Part shown: in pieces, positions 28,957-38,476 of the stretch
How positions within the stretch are numbered: position 1 is the first letter of the stretch
How the letters are laid out: every line of letters starts with the position of its first letter
The notes under the pieces: generated by a model
Databases searched by the model: none
Told to the model about the DNA's origin: nothing
What the model saw: the letters and a program-made list of their open reading frames with translations, nothing else
Made by a program: the position numbers and the translations under genes
Origin: a virus
Reading direction: 5' to 3' (one strand)
IMG/VR virus record: IMGVR_UViG_3300000553_000035
Span: 11,157 to 63,142 of that record
DNA: 51,986 nt

Positions 28957-29616
28957 TTACTGTGCACCGTATAATGTAGATGTAACTTGTAATGAAGGAG
29001 AAGCAACACTGTTCGCTGGGAATCCAACAGTATCAGTACTGCTTACGTAATTGATATTTCCAGTTAGGTCAATTATGATTTCTTGTGTTTGCAAGTGAGC
29101 AAAGTGAGGAGCAACATTGTTTGTTCCATTTTTTACCCAGTATCGTGTATTAGCACCTGGGTTAATAACACCAGGAGTATCTAGATTATTTGCTGTTACA
29201 GTAGTTTGAAGATTAAAATACTGCGAATATCCACCGCTAGCAGCAGTATAAGATAAAGGTACTTGTGTAAAAGTTTGTATAGGGGCACCGAAACTAATTA
29301 CAAAATTAGAAAAGATTAACCTGTTGATTACATTAAGAATAATGTTTTTTGTGCCTTGGTTAAAATTAAAGAAACCAGTATTGTTTGTAGAATCCATCAA
29401 TGGAATTAATACTATTTCTTGAGCTTCATTAATACCAGAAGATCCTCTTCCATACCCTGGGGTTCTCCAACTTTCTACTGCATAAAATTTTATTTGTGTT
29501 AATGCTTCGCAAAGAGTTAACAAACCCCAAAGACTTGCTCCAATTTGAAATGCTTCAGCTGCACCAAGTAATCTTTCACGATATGCAGCATCTTTTTGCG
29601 TATAATTTCTTGCCAT
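28957..29616 (-). CDS. Baseplate protein, C-terminal part of a frame-split gene
   Basis: Up to 219 residues if read from the ATG at 29616, but that ATG has no ribosome site and lies 100 bases inside the previous gene. The first residues, NYTQKDAAYRERLLGAAEAF followed by QIGASLWGL, form a helix that continues naturally from WQEIIRKK in the other frame. I therefore read it as the C-terminal 211 residues (from 29592) of one 321-residue baseplate protein, reached by a -1 shift at the A5 run. The rest is beta-rich (FSNFVISFGAPIQTF; TQEIIIDLTGNINY). See the frameshift site entry. Confidence 0.6.
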   Translation of the reverse strand: MARNYTQKDAAYRERLLGAAEAFQIGASLWGLLTLCEALTQIKFYAVESWRTPGYGRGSSGINEAQEIVLIPLMDSTNNTGFFNFNQGTKNIILNVINRLIFSNFVISFGAPIQTFTQVPLSYTAASGGYSQYFNLQTTVTANNLDTPGVINPGANTRYWVKNGTNNVAPHFAHLQTQEIIIDLTGNINYVSSTDTVGFPANSVASPSLQVTSTLYGAQ

Positions 29617-29921
29617 TGGCTATCGGTCAATTGATCAATAAAAGGGTTGGTTGCAAAACTATATATTTCAGAAGATGCTCTTTTAACATTGAGGATAAGA
29701 CCCATTATTGTGTCAAGATTGCTAAACTCTATAGTGCTTTGGCCTAACCTTGCTACAAGTTGTAGGTTGTTAAGTTGGCCTGTACCACTGTTACCTAACA
29801 ATATTTTCATTAATGTAGTAAGATTGTCACCTTCATTAAAGTTATAAATATCGTCAGGGAAGTTTTTTACTTTCTGTGGGAAAGTAGAGTGTAACTGCTG
29901 AGAAAAAACGTTACCAGCCAT
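29517..29921 (-). CDS. Baseplate protein, N-terminal part of a frame-split gene
   Basis: 134 residues from a well-placed start (MAGNVFSQQLHSTFPQKVKN, overlapping the gpJ stop as TAATG). It contains NNLQLVARLGQSTIEFSNLD and PFIDQLTDSQWQEI, the kind of text that precedes a 'KDAxYRxR' helix in phage baseplate proteins. After the AAAAA run the zero frame becomes unlike the rest (MLHIVKDYLVQLKHF ... VFGVC). The zero-frame end may therefore be out-of-frame translation, with the true product continuing in the -1 frame. Confidence 0.6.
   Translation of the reverse strand: MAGNVFSQQLHSTFPQKVKNFPDDIYNFNEGDNLTTLMKILLGNSGTGQLNNLQLVARLGQSTIEFSNLDTIMGLILNVKRASSEIYSFATNPFIDQLTDSQWQEIIRKKMLHIVKDYLVQLKHFKLEQVFGVC
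29592..29598 (-). promoter_or_regulatory. Possible -1 frameshift site (C AAA AAG) in a baseplate gene
   Basis: On the minus strand the zero-frame codons AAA AAG are preceded by C, so C AAA AAG can slip back one base, with the A-site tRNA re-pairing to AAA. The product would read WQEIIRKK-DAAYRERLLGA. The heptamer differs from the classic A AAA AAG only in its first base, which weakens P-site re-pairing. One extra A in the run would give the same joined product, so a sequencing or real indel is the main alternative. Confidence 0.4.
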
Positions 29922-32389
29922 TAAAAGTTACTACTTCCCGTAATTGTGTAATTAATACCTGATAGAGAAGGTAATTGGTTGCTTGCAAGTAAGAAATCGC
30001 TTGTGTATGTACCTGTAGTAGTACCATCAATAGCTACAGTATTAATACTTGTTATTCTTACATTTACCACACCTGCAACAGAAAGAATTTGTGAAGCTAC
30101 ATTTGCAAATGAAATAGTACCAAGATAACCAAAATTATTAAAATATTGAGCAAGTTGGTTATAAATACTTGTTTGTACAGTTGTTTGACTATAACTTGAT
30201 GAATATACTATGCGAATGTTTATTACTAATTTTACATAAGTAGCTTGGTGTACTAGAGTGTTAGTACCAAATGGTCTGCTTTGTTGTGTTAACGATTCAA
30301 CAGTTACAACATCATTATTGTATCCATGTGTGTAAGTTGCCCATGATATAAGAGTAGGTAATGCGCTTGGCCATCCAGATGGTGGTGTGGTAGTATCGAA
30401 GGCAAGACCGGTTGTTTGCAATACACTATTCTTATTATCAGTTGTATCATAAATTGGGTAAACCAATGCTTTACCACTTATTGTTGTGGTAGTAGCACCA
30501 GTACCGCTAGCAAGAGATACATTTTGGTTCATGTAGATACCACTATTAGTTACTTGTGTAATATAAAATTGTGTACCTGAAGTCATTGCACTGGTGGCTA
30601 AAGCCATACCTGGATAAAGATTTGCTAGACCATTATTAGTGGTTACACTTATAAAGTTTGTACCTGAATTAGTAGCTCCAGATGCAACTGTTCCAGTGAA
30701 TGTAGTCCATGGATATTTATTCAAAGCAATTGGATAAGCAACTCCGCTGCTTGTATTGACATTGTATAAATAAATAGTATCTGCAATGCCACTAGTTGCT
30801 GTACTTAATTGTGATGGAAAGTTAATTGCTGGTTGTTGGTTTAATGGAACGTATATATCACCAGATATTGTTGCATTAGTATTTGCAACAGATCCACTAG
30901 CTAAAGTATAGTTTGCTGTATTTAAGTATGGTGTTGTAGTGCCGCTTAAAACAAAGTTAGGATTGAATACAAGTTGTTCTGTTGTTGAATTGGCAGTAGT
31001 ACCATTGATAAAAATATCTACATAATTACCACTTGTAACTGCTGTTGATCTACTACAAGCAGGAAGGTATTCAGACACAACTTGAATAGAATTACCAGCA
31101 AATAAAGCAGTATTATTTGTATTATTACTAATAGTTAATTGTAATTGAGCTGTTGGGTTAGTTGGGTAATAGTAATCTGTTAAGTTTGTATAAATAACTT
31201 GATTAAATGAATTAATGTTATTACCAACAAGTTCATTACCTTGTGGATAAATGGCTCCACTGAATGTATTATTAAAAGATAGAGTTCCACTAAATCCAAC
31301 ATCAGGGTTGTTACTTCTTACATAAGTATAATAACTTGTACCACTTATTGTAGTTACACCACTTGCGTTAACACTGGCACCAGGTAACGCATAACCACTA
31401 CCAAGAACTAATTTATATGGGCTTGGAGCACTAAATGTTAATTGAACACCTGAAGCAACTGTATTACCAGAACCTGTTACAACAAAGCTTTGGTTGAAAC
31501 TTGCTGGTGTTACACCACTAATCAATGTAGTAATTCCAGATGCAAGTGCACTAGCCGTTGTTGTCGTTGTGTAACTACCGCTAGCTACAATTGTTGTTCC
31601 ACTATATGTAGTCCCACTAATTGTGTTAATCATTCCGCTGTAGGCAACAAGAAGAAATGTGGGGTTGCCTGATCCACTAACCACTGCATTAATTTGCAAT
31701 TGTTCGCTGTAATATTGATCTTGGCTAATGGTGTTAACTAAAGAAACATTTGGATCTTGCAGGGCAGTAATAGTATATTTACCTGGTGTACCAGTTGTGT
31801 TATTAAAAGCTGTATTTGTCCATCTAGCACGTAAGGCTGAGTCACTCTCTGGATCTAATCCATTCGTGATAGAACTATTATTTTTAACAGTTGTAATGCC
31901 AACAAGGTTGCTTACTTTAGTTGTTATAGCACCAATAGGTACATTATTAATAGCACCAGGAAGTACAGAAACCACAGGAACATCGACAGAAGTGCTGCCA
32001 ATTCCTATGATTGCTGGAGCAGTAGTAGCATAGTAAAGTGCTGAATTGTAATTTGTTCCAATTGGTACTGCTACTTGTGTTCCAACTGGGATGTCATAAA
32101 TATTGGTTGCTGGAGTGTTAATTGAGAATGTTACAACACCTGTAGCTCTTTTACCAAGTTGTCTATAAATACCAAATAGATTACAGAATGCGTCTAATTC
32201 GATACCAGATTTAGTATTAATATCATAACTGTATGATTGAAGGACGGAATTGTTATTGGCAATGGCAATTTCACTAGCCACTGATTCCAATATTTTGTAT
32301 GTTGCGCTACCTACGCTAACATCCCAGGTCGGGTCATACACCGACAAAGAAGCTTGTAGCCTAGCGAGAATTCCCGAAGTATCAGCCAT
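29921..32389 (-). CDS. Baseplate J-like protein
   Basis: 822 residues. The N-terminal 220 residues match baseplate J/gp47 proteins: LQASLSVYDPTWDVSVGSAT, YKILESVASEIAIA, YDINTKSGIELDAFCNLFGI, YRQLGKRATGVVTFS and DPESDSALRARW. The last 130 residues give the typical C-terminal module (FGTNTLVHQATYVKLVINIR ... IYNQLAQYFNNFGYLGTISF). Between them lies a long Ser/Thr/Gly-rich insertion of about 400 residues with Ig-like strands, which makes it larger than the usual 350-500 residues. It forms part of the baseplate wedge connecting to the gp25-like subunit encoded just upstream. Confidence 0.82.
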   Translation of the reverse strand: MADTSGILARLQASLSVYDPTWDVSVGSATYKILESVASEIAIANNNSVLQSYSYDINTKSGIELDAFCNLFGIYRQLGKRATGVVTFSINTPATNIYDIPVGTQVAVPIGTNYNSALYYATTAPAIIGIGSTSVDVPVVSVLPGAINNVPIGAITTKVSNLVGITTVKNNSSITNGLDPESDSALRARWTNTAFNNTTGTPGKYTITALQDPNVSLVNTISQDQYYSEQLQINAVVSGSGNPTFLLVAYSGMINTISGTTYSGTTIVASGSYTTTTTASALASGITTLISGVTPASFNQSFVVTGSGNTVASGVQLTFSAPSPYKLVLGSGYALPGASVNASGVTTISGTSYYTYVRSNNPDVGFSGTLSFNNTFSGAIYPQGNELVGNNINSFNQVIYTNLTDYYYPTNPTAQLQLTISNNTNNTALFAGNSIQVVSEYLPACSRSTAVTSGNYVDIFINGTTANSTTEQLVFNPNFVLSGTTTPYLNTANYTLASGSVANTNATISGDIYVPLNQQPAINFPSQLSTATSGIADTIYLYNVNTSSGVAYPIALNKYPWTTFTGTVASGATNSGTNFISVTTNNGLANLYPGMALATSAMTSGTQFYITQVTNSGIYMNQNVSLASGTGATTTTISGKALVYPIYDTTDNKNSVLQTTGLAFDTTTPPSGWPSALPTLISWATYTHGYNNDVVTVESLTQQSRPFGTNTLVHQATYVKLVINIRIVYSSSYSQTTVQTSIYNQLAQYFNNFGYLGTISFANVASQILSVAGVVNVRITSINTVAIDGTTTGTYTSDFLLASNQLPSLSGINYTITGSSNF

Positions 32390-32834
32390 TGTATAAATTT
32401 ACTCCATTGTTATCGATTGACATATTTAGATTAAGTGTGTTGCCATTTAGTGTGTTTATCACTATTGCAGCAAGAATTGATGTATTTTGTATTGTTACAT
32501 TGATTGATACAATGCTTTCAATAACTTCGCTTTTATTCCAGTTAGAAAGTTGTGCAGTGTTTTGGGCGTTTTGAAGATAAATTGCTTGTTGACCCTGGTA
32601 CAATTGTAATACTCTTGTTATTTCATTAGTTACAGCGCTAACAGTAGTAGTATTTTGGTTACCACCAACCATTCCTGGTAACAAACTACCAAAACTAGGT
32701 GTGGTAAAACCTATGCCAAGGGGTTCTTGAAACCATCTGGTTAGATCTTGGGCAAGTTTGTTACTGCCTACGGCAAATTGGATCTTTCCGTTACTTAACT
32801 GTATATCTCCGTTGCTGACTGCTATTGTCTTCAT
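32382..32834 (-). CDS. gp25-like baseplate wedge protein
   Basis: 150 residues of the gp25/GpW-like (lysozyme-fold relic) wedge family: a short beta start (IQLSNGKIQFAVGSNKLAQD), LTRWFQEPLGIGFTTPSFGS, the helix VTNEITRVLQLYQGQQAIYL, then a strand with VSINVTIQNTSILAAIVI. In contractile systems this protein anchors the baseplate to the first sheath ring. Its position directly before the J-like gene, overlapping it by eight bases, is the standard arrangement. Confidence 0.78.
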   Translation of the reverse strand: MKTIAVSNGDIQLSNGKIQFAVGSNKLAQDLTRWFQEPLGIGFTTPSFGSLLPGMVGGNQNTTTVSAVTNEITRVLQLYQGQQAIYLQNAQNTAQLSNWNKSEVIESIVSINVTIQNTSILAAIVINTLNGNTLNLNMSIDNNGVNLYNG

Positions 32835-32866
32835 GCTATCTTAGGCAAAATAGGGCTTTTTATACA

Positions 32867-34165
32867 TCAGTATTTGATGATCTTGGTGACTACGGCATAT
32901 GGCTGCATGATATTGTGGCCAGAGGCTGTCGTAGCGGTGTTTCCGCTGGTTGTAAGCCCCGTTTGGGCTGCTACAGATCCAGTAGAGCTTGGAACTGTAA
33001 AAGCAAGACCAGGAATAGATACGCTACCGGTAACTGCTTGAGAAGCAATAGAAAGAGATGGAATCGAAAGTGCAGGTATAGTAGCACCATTAACAGTGAG
33101 TGAAGGGATACTAACACTAACTCCAGATAGACTGTGGGAGTGACCAGAGTCACTGGCACTGACATTAATACCTGGAGCTACACTGCTAGTAGATTCTGAA
33201 CTAATACGAGTTGATTGCACACCGCCTGCAGGCACTGCAGTACCAATATAGTAACTTCCAGTACTATTACCTGTTTCCCAAAAGCTTCCTGCTGTAGGAG
33301 TTATACCGTGGCTGTGAGCACTTTGGGAAGCACTTGCACCAATATTAGCAGCACCACTTCCTGTATTCCCAGAACTAATACTAGCACTACCTGCTACAGT
33401 AGTAGTTGAATTGGTAGTACCAGTTCCTGTAGATCCTGAACCAGTAGATCCACCGGCTGTATTCAAACTGACAGTATTGCTAGTTCCTGTTGAAGTAGAA
33501 CCAGTATAACTAGGTACGGTAAATGTACTAGAAGGCACCGTAAATGCGTGGGTGTGACTAACTAGAGGGGTTTCTCCAGATACCAGTACGTGAGTTTCTT
33601 CACCGCTATAAGTGGCTAAAGCTCTAAAGGTAAGCCCTGTGCCACTTCCTGCACCAATCGTTGTACGACCTCTAAGATCAGGTACGTTAAAACTAGATCC
33701 CGTTCCACCCCAAGTATAACTAATGGCATTAAATAAACCGCTATATGTAGTTGTAGAATAACTAGATCCATCACATAGAAGATACCCAGACGGTGCAACA
33801 GGGCCAGCAAAATCAAGAAGCGTTCCTGCAGGTACTCCTCCTGTTGCTGCACTGCTCGGTAGAGGTGCTGTACTAATTACTTGATTTTTAGTTCTATCAA
33901 ATGTTCCAGCATACAAAAATAATCTATAAAGACTAGTTCGTTTTTCTACCCACCAAACTTGATCTGTTTGCAATTGAGATAAAGTAACTCCAGGTGGCAT
34001 GGCTTGTAGATCTATTTCTATTTGAAAACCTTTTGTATCTAATCCATAACATATATAATTCTGCGCTGCATTAGTAGCTGCACTGAATGGATGAAGTTGT
34101 GGTAAAGTAGTAATAGTTACTTTAACAACACCTAAATTTTTATTATCTTGGATTCCTACACTCAT
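32867..34165 (-). CDS. Tail-collar-domain fibre protein
   Basis: 432 residues. After a 100-residue N-terminal domain (MSVGIQDNKNLGVVKVTITT...), a phage tail-collar domain spans about 112-173: PAGTLLDFAGPVAPSGYLLC, then DGSSYS ... FNVPDLRGRTTIGAG. The following 230 residues are Thr/Ser/Gly repeats with SHTHAF and SHSHSLSGV, typical of collar-type short fibres in which histidines bind metal in the trimer. It ends HNIMQPYAVVTKIIKY, also typical. It probably trimerises into a short tail fibre, a candidate receptor-binding protein. Confidence 0.82.
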   Translation of the reverse strand: MSVGIQDNKNLGVVKVTITTLPQLHPFSAATNAAQNYICYGLDTKGFQIEIDLQAMPPGVTLSQLQTDQVWWVEKRTSLYRLFLYAGTFDRTKNQVISTAPLPSSAATGGVPAGTLLDFAGPVAPSGYLLCDGSSYSTTTYSGLFNAISYTWGGTGSSFNVPDLRGRTTIGAGSGTGLTFRALATYSGEETHVLVSGETPLVSHTHAFTVPSSTFTVPSYTGSTSTGTSNTVSLNTAGGSTGSGSTGTGTTNSTTTVAGSASISSGNTGSGAANIGASASQSAHSHGITPTAGSFWETGNSTGSYYIGTAVPAGGVQSTRISSESTSSVAPGINVSASDSGHSHSLSGVSVSIPSLTVNGATIPALSIPSLSIASQAVTGSVSIPGLAFTVPSSTGSVAAQTGLTTSGNTATTASGHNIMQPYAVVTKIIKY

Positions 34166-36993
34166 GATAACAATTCCATACCGTAGTGCATAATTTTACC
34201 ATTTTTTATGGGTGCAGTAAGGTCTAGTTGTGTAGTAAATCCACCACTTCTACTACCCTGGTGTGTCACTGCCATGCAATAAAATTGGTAATTATCAGTT
34301 GTTCCATTTTCGTTTATGAAATTAATTTTTACTCGCATACCTGGGTATACTTCTGGTAAAAATGTTGTTTGCACCGTACTAACAAACTGATTTGTCCACT
34401 GCAACATAAATGTATGCAATGCATAAAAGTATTCCATTGCTTGGCTGTGTACAAATTGTTGTTCTTGTACATATGGTCTCATACCATATTTATCTAAGAA
34501 TTTACTAACATTGATTAAGTTATTTTGGAACTGTTGGGTGGATTGAGTTAAAACATTGTAGAAGTTATTATCAAGAGCACTTTGGCTACTTAAACTACCA
34601 GGCAATGTACCAAATAAAATAGACATAGTAGTATTATCTTGCACGCTAACAATACCATTGGTCGTAAAATAGTCAGCATCACTAACTTGTTGTCCAATAC
34701 CAGTTGTATCACCAACAATACCTACGTGCGTAGCTAGTTGGTCATCATTGTGATAAAGTTCAAAATCAATAATTTCTACTGGACTTATTTCTATTGCAGG
34801 ATCGGTTCCATATATTCCGTAATAATCAGGGAACCAAGCTACAAAGTCACCATTTGGTGCACTTTGATATAAACGTAAACCAGCACCAAGTATTTGTGTT
34901 AAGTCTTTCATCACTGGGTTGTCTAACAAGAATGCCCTCGGTGTACCAACTAGAACTGATGCTCTAGGGTCATATTGAGGCATGCCATACATGTTTGTGA
35001 ATGATCCAGCAAGCACTGTAGCAGCTCTTGCATTAGCATCATTTGGATTAACTGAAGTTGATGTATTGACTACAGGAGATGAATTTGGATTGATACCCGC
35101 GTTAGGATTTAATGATATAGGTCGTCTAGCGCCCATGTATCTATTGTTGGGATAGCCTTTACCCCAATCAACAGGTAGACCACCAGCTATATTATTCCAA
35201 TAAATTTTTGTTTCGCTTAATGGAATTTTTGGTGCATTGGCTGCTATAGCCCAACCAACATTATTTTGAGCAGGTGCTTTCTGATAAGGGTTTGGTGCAC
35301 CAAAATTTGATGAAAGAGTAATTACGTGTTGTGGAGCATTCCCAGGATCTCCTGGTATTTCAAAAAACATAATATCACCCATTTGAGGTGGAACAGTATT
35401 TGGTATCCATTGACCATATTTATCATTTTGATAACCAGTCCAAGTTTTGTTTAATCCGCTTGCAGAAGTAATTCTTACCGGACCACATTGATCCCAAGTA
35501 TTAATACCAAGTTGAATGTTTGCACCTGTTTTGTATGCCCATTGGACTAAACCAGAACAATCAAACGATCCAGTGCCTTTACCATAAGCGCCTGGGTTTT
35601 CTCTTGTTGGACCTTTACTTGAATCATTATTCTCAGTATATGCATCGCCAAGTTGTCCTCTCATCAATGTAATAACGTTTGTTACTCCACCTTCTATAAC
35701 TGTGGCATTCGTTGATGAATCAGCAGTAGTTTGTGATTGAGAATTGATTAATGTAGTACTAAAATCTTTTAGTATACCAACGCTTACTTTTGTTTGATCT
35801 GCCCATGATATTCTTACGTTAGCTGGGCTTGGGGTTGTTGTTCCAGTCCAAGCAGTCGGATCTCCAGTTTTTCCATTAAGAAATGCCAGAACTCCTGGGT
35901 GTATTTGTGCATAATCTACAGTGGGATCGTAAACAGCTTGACCATTTTTAGTCCCATCTATTTGTTGTGGAACACTTGTTGCTCTAAGAACAACTGCTTT
36001 ATCAGCTTCAAAATTTTGTACTAATAACAATCTTCCATCGTAAGAATTATTAACATGGTTGTAAGAAATAAATTGTTTAGCAGCACTAACTCCTGATGCA
36101 GGCATGTTTGGTGTTTTTAAATATGACCATGGGAGTGAGCAATAAAATATACCTTTTGTATCACCAGTTGTACTATTAATTTGATTAATATTTACTGGGT
36201 TTAATGGGTTACTACCTGGTTTGTTTTTGTCATTGGCACCAGGTAATATAGTTTTAGTAACAAATGCTTTAGCTTGACTAACATTAAAATCAGTACCACC
36301 AGTTGCAGGTGCTTGGTTGTTAGTTACGTTAGTACCTGTTGTAACACTTTGACCACTGGTTACACCAGCTGCTCCTATAGCTTTACTTATTGATGCAAAT
36401 ACGTTTTGATTTAGACCATTAGAACTAAGCAACGTTGAATAACAACGACTCATAAAATCTACAAAAGTATTTGGAATTGATTGGATATGGATAGCACTTG
36501 GGTTCCAACCAACAACTTTATACAAAAGATTAACTATTGCTTGAGCTACTCCACCGTCATTAAGTGTTTTATTACTGCTTTGAGCAACAGTATCCATAAA
36601 GTTAAGCAATAAATTTTGAAAACTAACCAGAGTATCATCCCAATATGTTACCTGCAAAATTCTTAATGTGCATTGTGCTTGCACAGTAATTGGAACAGGA
36701 ACTATTGTTTCAAGTGGAGCATAAGTTACAAATCCAGTAAAAACTTGTACAGATTTAATTCTTTTTAAAAATACTGTAATGCGATCCATTGTTTTGATAG
36801 CATTAGTACCATCATAATTATATTTTTTATTAGGATTGTTTAACGTACAACTAAACGTACTCACAGCATTTACTTGTCTTGTTAAAGTAAAATCAATTAA
36901 ATCAGAAGATACGTCTTGAACTCCGTTATCGTTTCCTATTACAACAGTAACGTCAGGAGTATAGAAAAAGTTTTGCGAAGAATTAGTAGCCAT
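34162..36993 (-). CDS. Baseplate hub protein with NlpC/P60 peptidase domain
   Basis: 943 residues. The N-terminal part (LTRQVNAVSTFSCTLNNPNK; DRITVFLKRIKSVQVFTGFV) is of the hub type (gp27/gpD-like). Residues about 440-590 are an NlpC/P60 cysteine peptidase: SFDCSGLVQWAY with Cys479 and PQHVITL with the histidine, preceded by a Ser/Thr linker. The C-terminal third returns to hub text (MRPYVQEQQFVHSQAMEYFY; VYPGMRVKINF). So the hub carries its own peptidoglycan-cutting blade for DNA entry. Residues 250-420 form an extra domain I cannot name. Start overlaps the upstream stop (TAATG). Confidence 0.8.
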   Translation of the reverse strand: MATNSSQNFFYTPDVTVVIGNDNGVQDVSSDLIDFTLTRQVNAVSTFSCTLNNPNKKYNYDGTNAIKTMDRITVFLKRIKSVQVFTGFVTYAPLETIVPVPITVQAQCTLRILQVTYWDDTLVSFQNLLLNFMDTVAQSSNKTLNDGGVAQAIVNLLYKVVGWNPSAIHIQSIPNTFVDFMSRCYSTLLSSNGLNQNVFASISKAIGAAGVTSGQSVTTGTNVTNNQAPATGGTDFNVSQAKAFVTKTILPGANDKNKPGSNPLNPVNINQINSTTGDTKGIFYCSLPWSYLKTPNMPASGVSAAKQFISYNHVNNSYDGRLLLVQNFEADKAVVLRATSVPQQIDGTKNGQAVYDPTVDYAQIHPGVLAFLNGKTGDPTAWTGTTTPSPANVRISWADQTKVSVGILKDFSTTLINSQSQTTADSSTNATVIEGGVTNVITLMRGQLGDAYTENNDSSKGPTRENPGAYGKGTGSFDCSGLVQWAYKTGANIQLGINTWDQCGPVRITSASGLNKTWTGYQNDKYGQWIPNTVPPQMGDIMFFEIPGDPGNAPQHVITLSSNFGAPNPYQKAPAQNNVGWAIAANAPKIPLSETKIYWNNIAGGLPVDWGKGYPNNRYMGARRPISLNPNAGINPNSSPVVNTSTSVNPNDANARAATVLAGSFTNMYGMPQYDPRASVLVGTPRAFLLDNPVMKDLTQILGAGLRLYQSAPNGDFVAWFPDYYGIYGTDPAIEISPVEIIDFELYHNDDQLATHVGIVGDTTGIGQQVSDADYFTTNGIVSVQDNTTMSILFGTLPGSLSSQSALDNNFYNVLTQSTQQFQNNLINVSKFLDKYGMRPYVQEQQFVHSQAMEYFYALHTFMLQWTNQFVSTVQTTFLPEVYPGMRVKINFINENGTTDNYQFYCMAVTHQGSRSGGFTTQLDLTAPIKNGKIMHYGMELLS

Positions 36994-37670
36994 TATGAGG
37001 GCATACCCTTGATAGTATTAGATATTGCTGCCAATCCGCTAACAGTGGTAGCAGAAGTATCAATCCAATTAAGTCCATAAGATTGTTGATCTGCTGCTGT
37101 TGGCGCATAAGTATTTGATGTAATCATTGCAGTAACAGGTGATTTTTGTGAATTTTGTGTAAGAATGTTCATCTGATAAGATGTAACGTATACGTTTCTA
37201 AAACGTACATATTGTTTTTCTACAGTTTGAATCCAACCTTGATAACTTAAAGGGTTTAATGGTTTAGTGCTAATAAGTGTATTAAAATTTGATGATGATT
37301 GATCAGAATTATTATGATAATTAATAACCATAGGTAAATTAGTTGAGCCGTTAACAATTGATTGTTGATGAATCCATAAAGTATCTTGGAATTTTTGCAT
37401 TCTTGCAAAACCATTTGCTGGATCAATATTTTCAAAACCAGCAGCTGGTGTAACAGCTTTACCATTCTGTTTACGGTTGCCGATGGCAGGCCATGCTATA
37501 GTAAACTGCAAAAACATTTGAGCACGACGGATTGGGATACGACTAAGCTTGTCACGGACTTGTTGTGTCGTGAATTCGTTTTGAGAACCAGTACTAAACG
37601 TTTGTAGCCAAATGTCAAACGTGGTTGTACCTTTACCGTTGTATAATGTTATTGTTGCGTTCCCAGCCAT
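36993..37670 (-). CDS. Tail/baseplate protein
   Basis: 225 residues, alpha/beta: MAGNATITLYNGKGTTTFDI, then VRDKLSRIPIRRAQMFLQFT, LWIHQQSIVNGSTNLPMVIN and YVRFRNVYVTSYQMNILT. The last segment, with the conserved-looking 'P-V-T-A-M-I', resembles small phage tail proteins that sit between the tape measure and hub. It lies between the tape measure and the hub gene, where distal-tail or baseplate-hub subunits are usual. The ATG at 37670 is preferred over a TTG three codons earlier. Exact role not assigned. Confidence 0.6.
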   Translation of the reverse strand: MAGNATITLYNGKGTTTFDIWLQTFSTGSQNEFTTQQVRDKLSRIPIRRAQMFLQFTIAWPAIGNRKQNGKAVTPAAGFENIDPANGFARMQKFQDTLWIHQQSIVNGSTNLPMVINYHNNSDQSSSNFNTLISTKPLNPLSYQGWIQTVEKQYVRFRNVYVTSYQMNILTQNSQKSPVTAMITSNTYAPTAADQQSYGLNWIDTSATTVSGLAAISNTIKGMPS

Positions 37671-37831
37671 TGCTGCCAATCCTGATCGTTGTGAGGAGAT
37701 ACCTCATGAATGAGTCCCATTTTGTCGCTCCATGCAAAGCCATTAAATCCTACGAGTTGTTGATCTGGGTGCAAAATAGGTGATGACACTCTACAATTAG
37801 CATAATAATCGTTTTGGTTAGTATTTTCCAT
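37649..37831 (-). CDS. Small structural-region protein
   Basis: 60 residues: MENTNQNDYYANCRVSSPIL, then HPDQQLVGFNGFAWSDKMGL and SPHNDQDWQQWLGTQQ. Glutamine/asparagine/tryptophan-rich. It overlaps the next tail gene by 22 bases and starts three bases after the previous stop. Not recognised; the position suggests a minor tail or assembly factor. Confidence 0.5.
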   Translation of the reverse strand: MENTNQNDYYANCRVSSPILHPDQQLVGFNGFAWSDKMGLIHEVSPHNDQDWQQWLGTQQ

Positions 37832-37834
37832 AGT

Positions 37835-38473
37835 TTATTTCGTTGAAGGTGTAGTTTGTTGTATGATTCCACTGTTAATACCATTAATAATATCCTGGTA
37901 TTGAAAATTAACATCAGCAGTACTTAGACCAGTCCATGCAGAACTAAATCCAATTCCACCGCCGTGATTAGTTATATTTTTAATATAGTTTAAAGCAGAT
38001 AAGTTAGTTGCATTTATAGCAGATTGGCTAATAGTTTGATCCACCTGGACAGTAATATTATAAGGATAAGTAACCGTAGTGTAATCCCAACCCATTTGGA
38101 AACTTTCCAACCAAACAGCAAAATGCAAGTTTTGGCTAGGTACACTGAACATTATATGTTTCTTATGGGAGTTTTGATCATCTTGCATTGTTTTAAATTG
38201 TTCAAACATTTTTAACAATGCACCTCTGCTACCAGCATCACCTTGTATATCTACAGTAGTAATATTTACTGATAATATTTGAGTTACACGGCCAGCAATG
38301 GTGCTATAACTTTGCGTATTTAAGCTATAATTCCAATTGAGTGAATTTAAATTAAATGGGAAATTATATGTTGTATTAGTGTAAGTATCAACAAATGTAG
38401 CTACAGCAGGGACAATTGGTTCCTGATATGGTAGATAACCATCATTGCTTCCGTATGGTGTAAATAATGACAT
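37835..38473 (-). CDS. Tail protein downstream of tape measure
   Basis: 212 residues. The central part, RVTQILSVNITTVDIQGDAG, SRGALLKMFEQFKTMQDDQN and VWLESFQMGWDYTTVTYPYN, has the strand-helix-strand pattern of tail-tube-like or distal-tail adaptor proteins that cap the tube below the tape measure. The gene lies three bases after the tape measure gene, which fits. The assignment is by pattern and position. Confidence 0.6.
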   Translation of the reverse strand: MSLFTPYGSNDGYLPYQEPIVPAVATFVDTYTNTTYNFPFNLNSLNWNYSLNTQSYSTIAGRVTQILSVNITTVDIQGDAGSRGALLKMFEQFKTMQDDQNSHKKHIMFSVPSQNLHFAVWLESFQMGWDYTTVTYPYNITVQVDQTISQSAINATNLSALNYIKNITNHGGGIGFSSAWTGLSTADVNFQYQDIINGINSGIIQQTTPSTK

Positions 38474-38476
38474 TGT

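Noticed and set aside
25791-29027. Longer start for the 1054-residue structural protein (24 more residues)
   Set aside because: The extension overlaps the previous coding frame, reads as low-quality antigene text and has no ribosome site; the ATG directly after the upstream stop is better.
29616-29616. Independent start ATG for the second baseplate frame
   Set aside because: No Shine-Dalgarno and 100 bases inside the preceding gene; the protein text fits a continuation of the first frame better.
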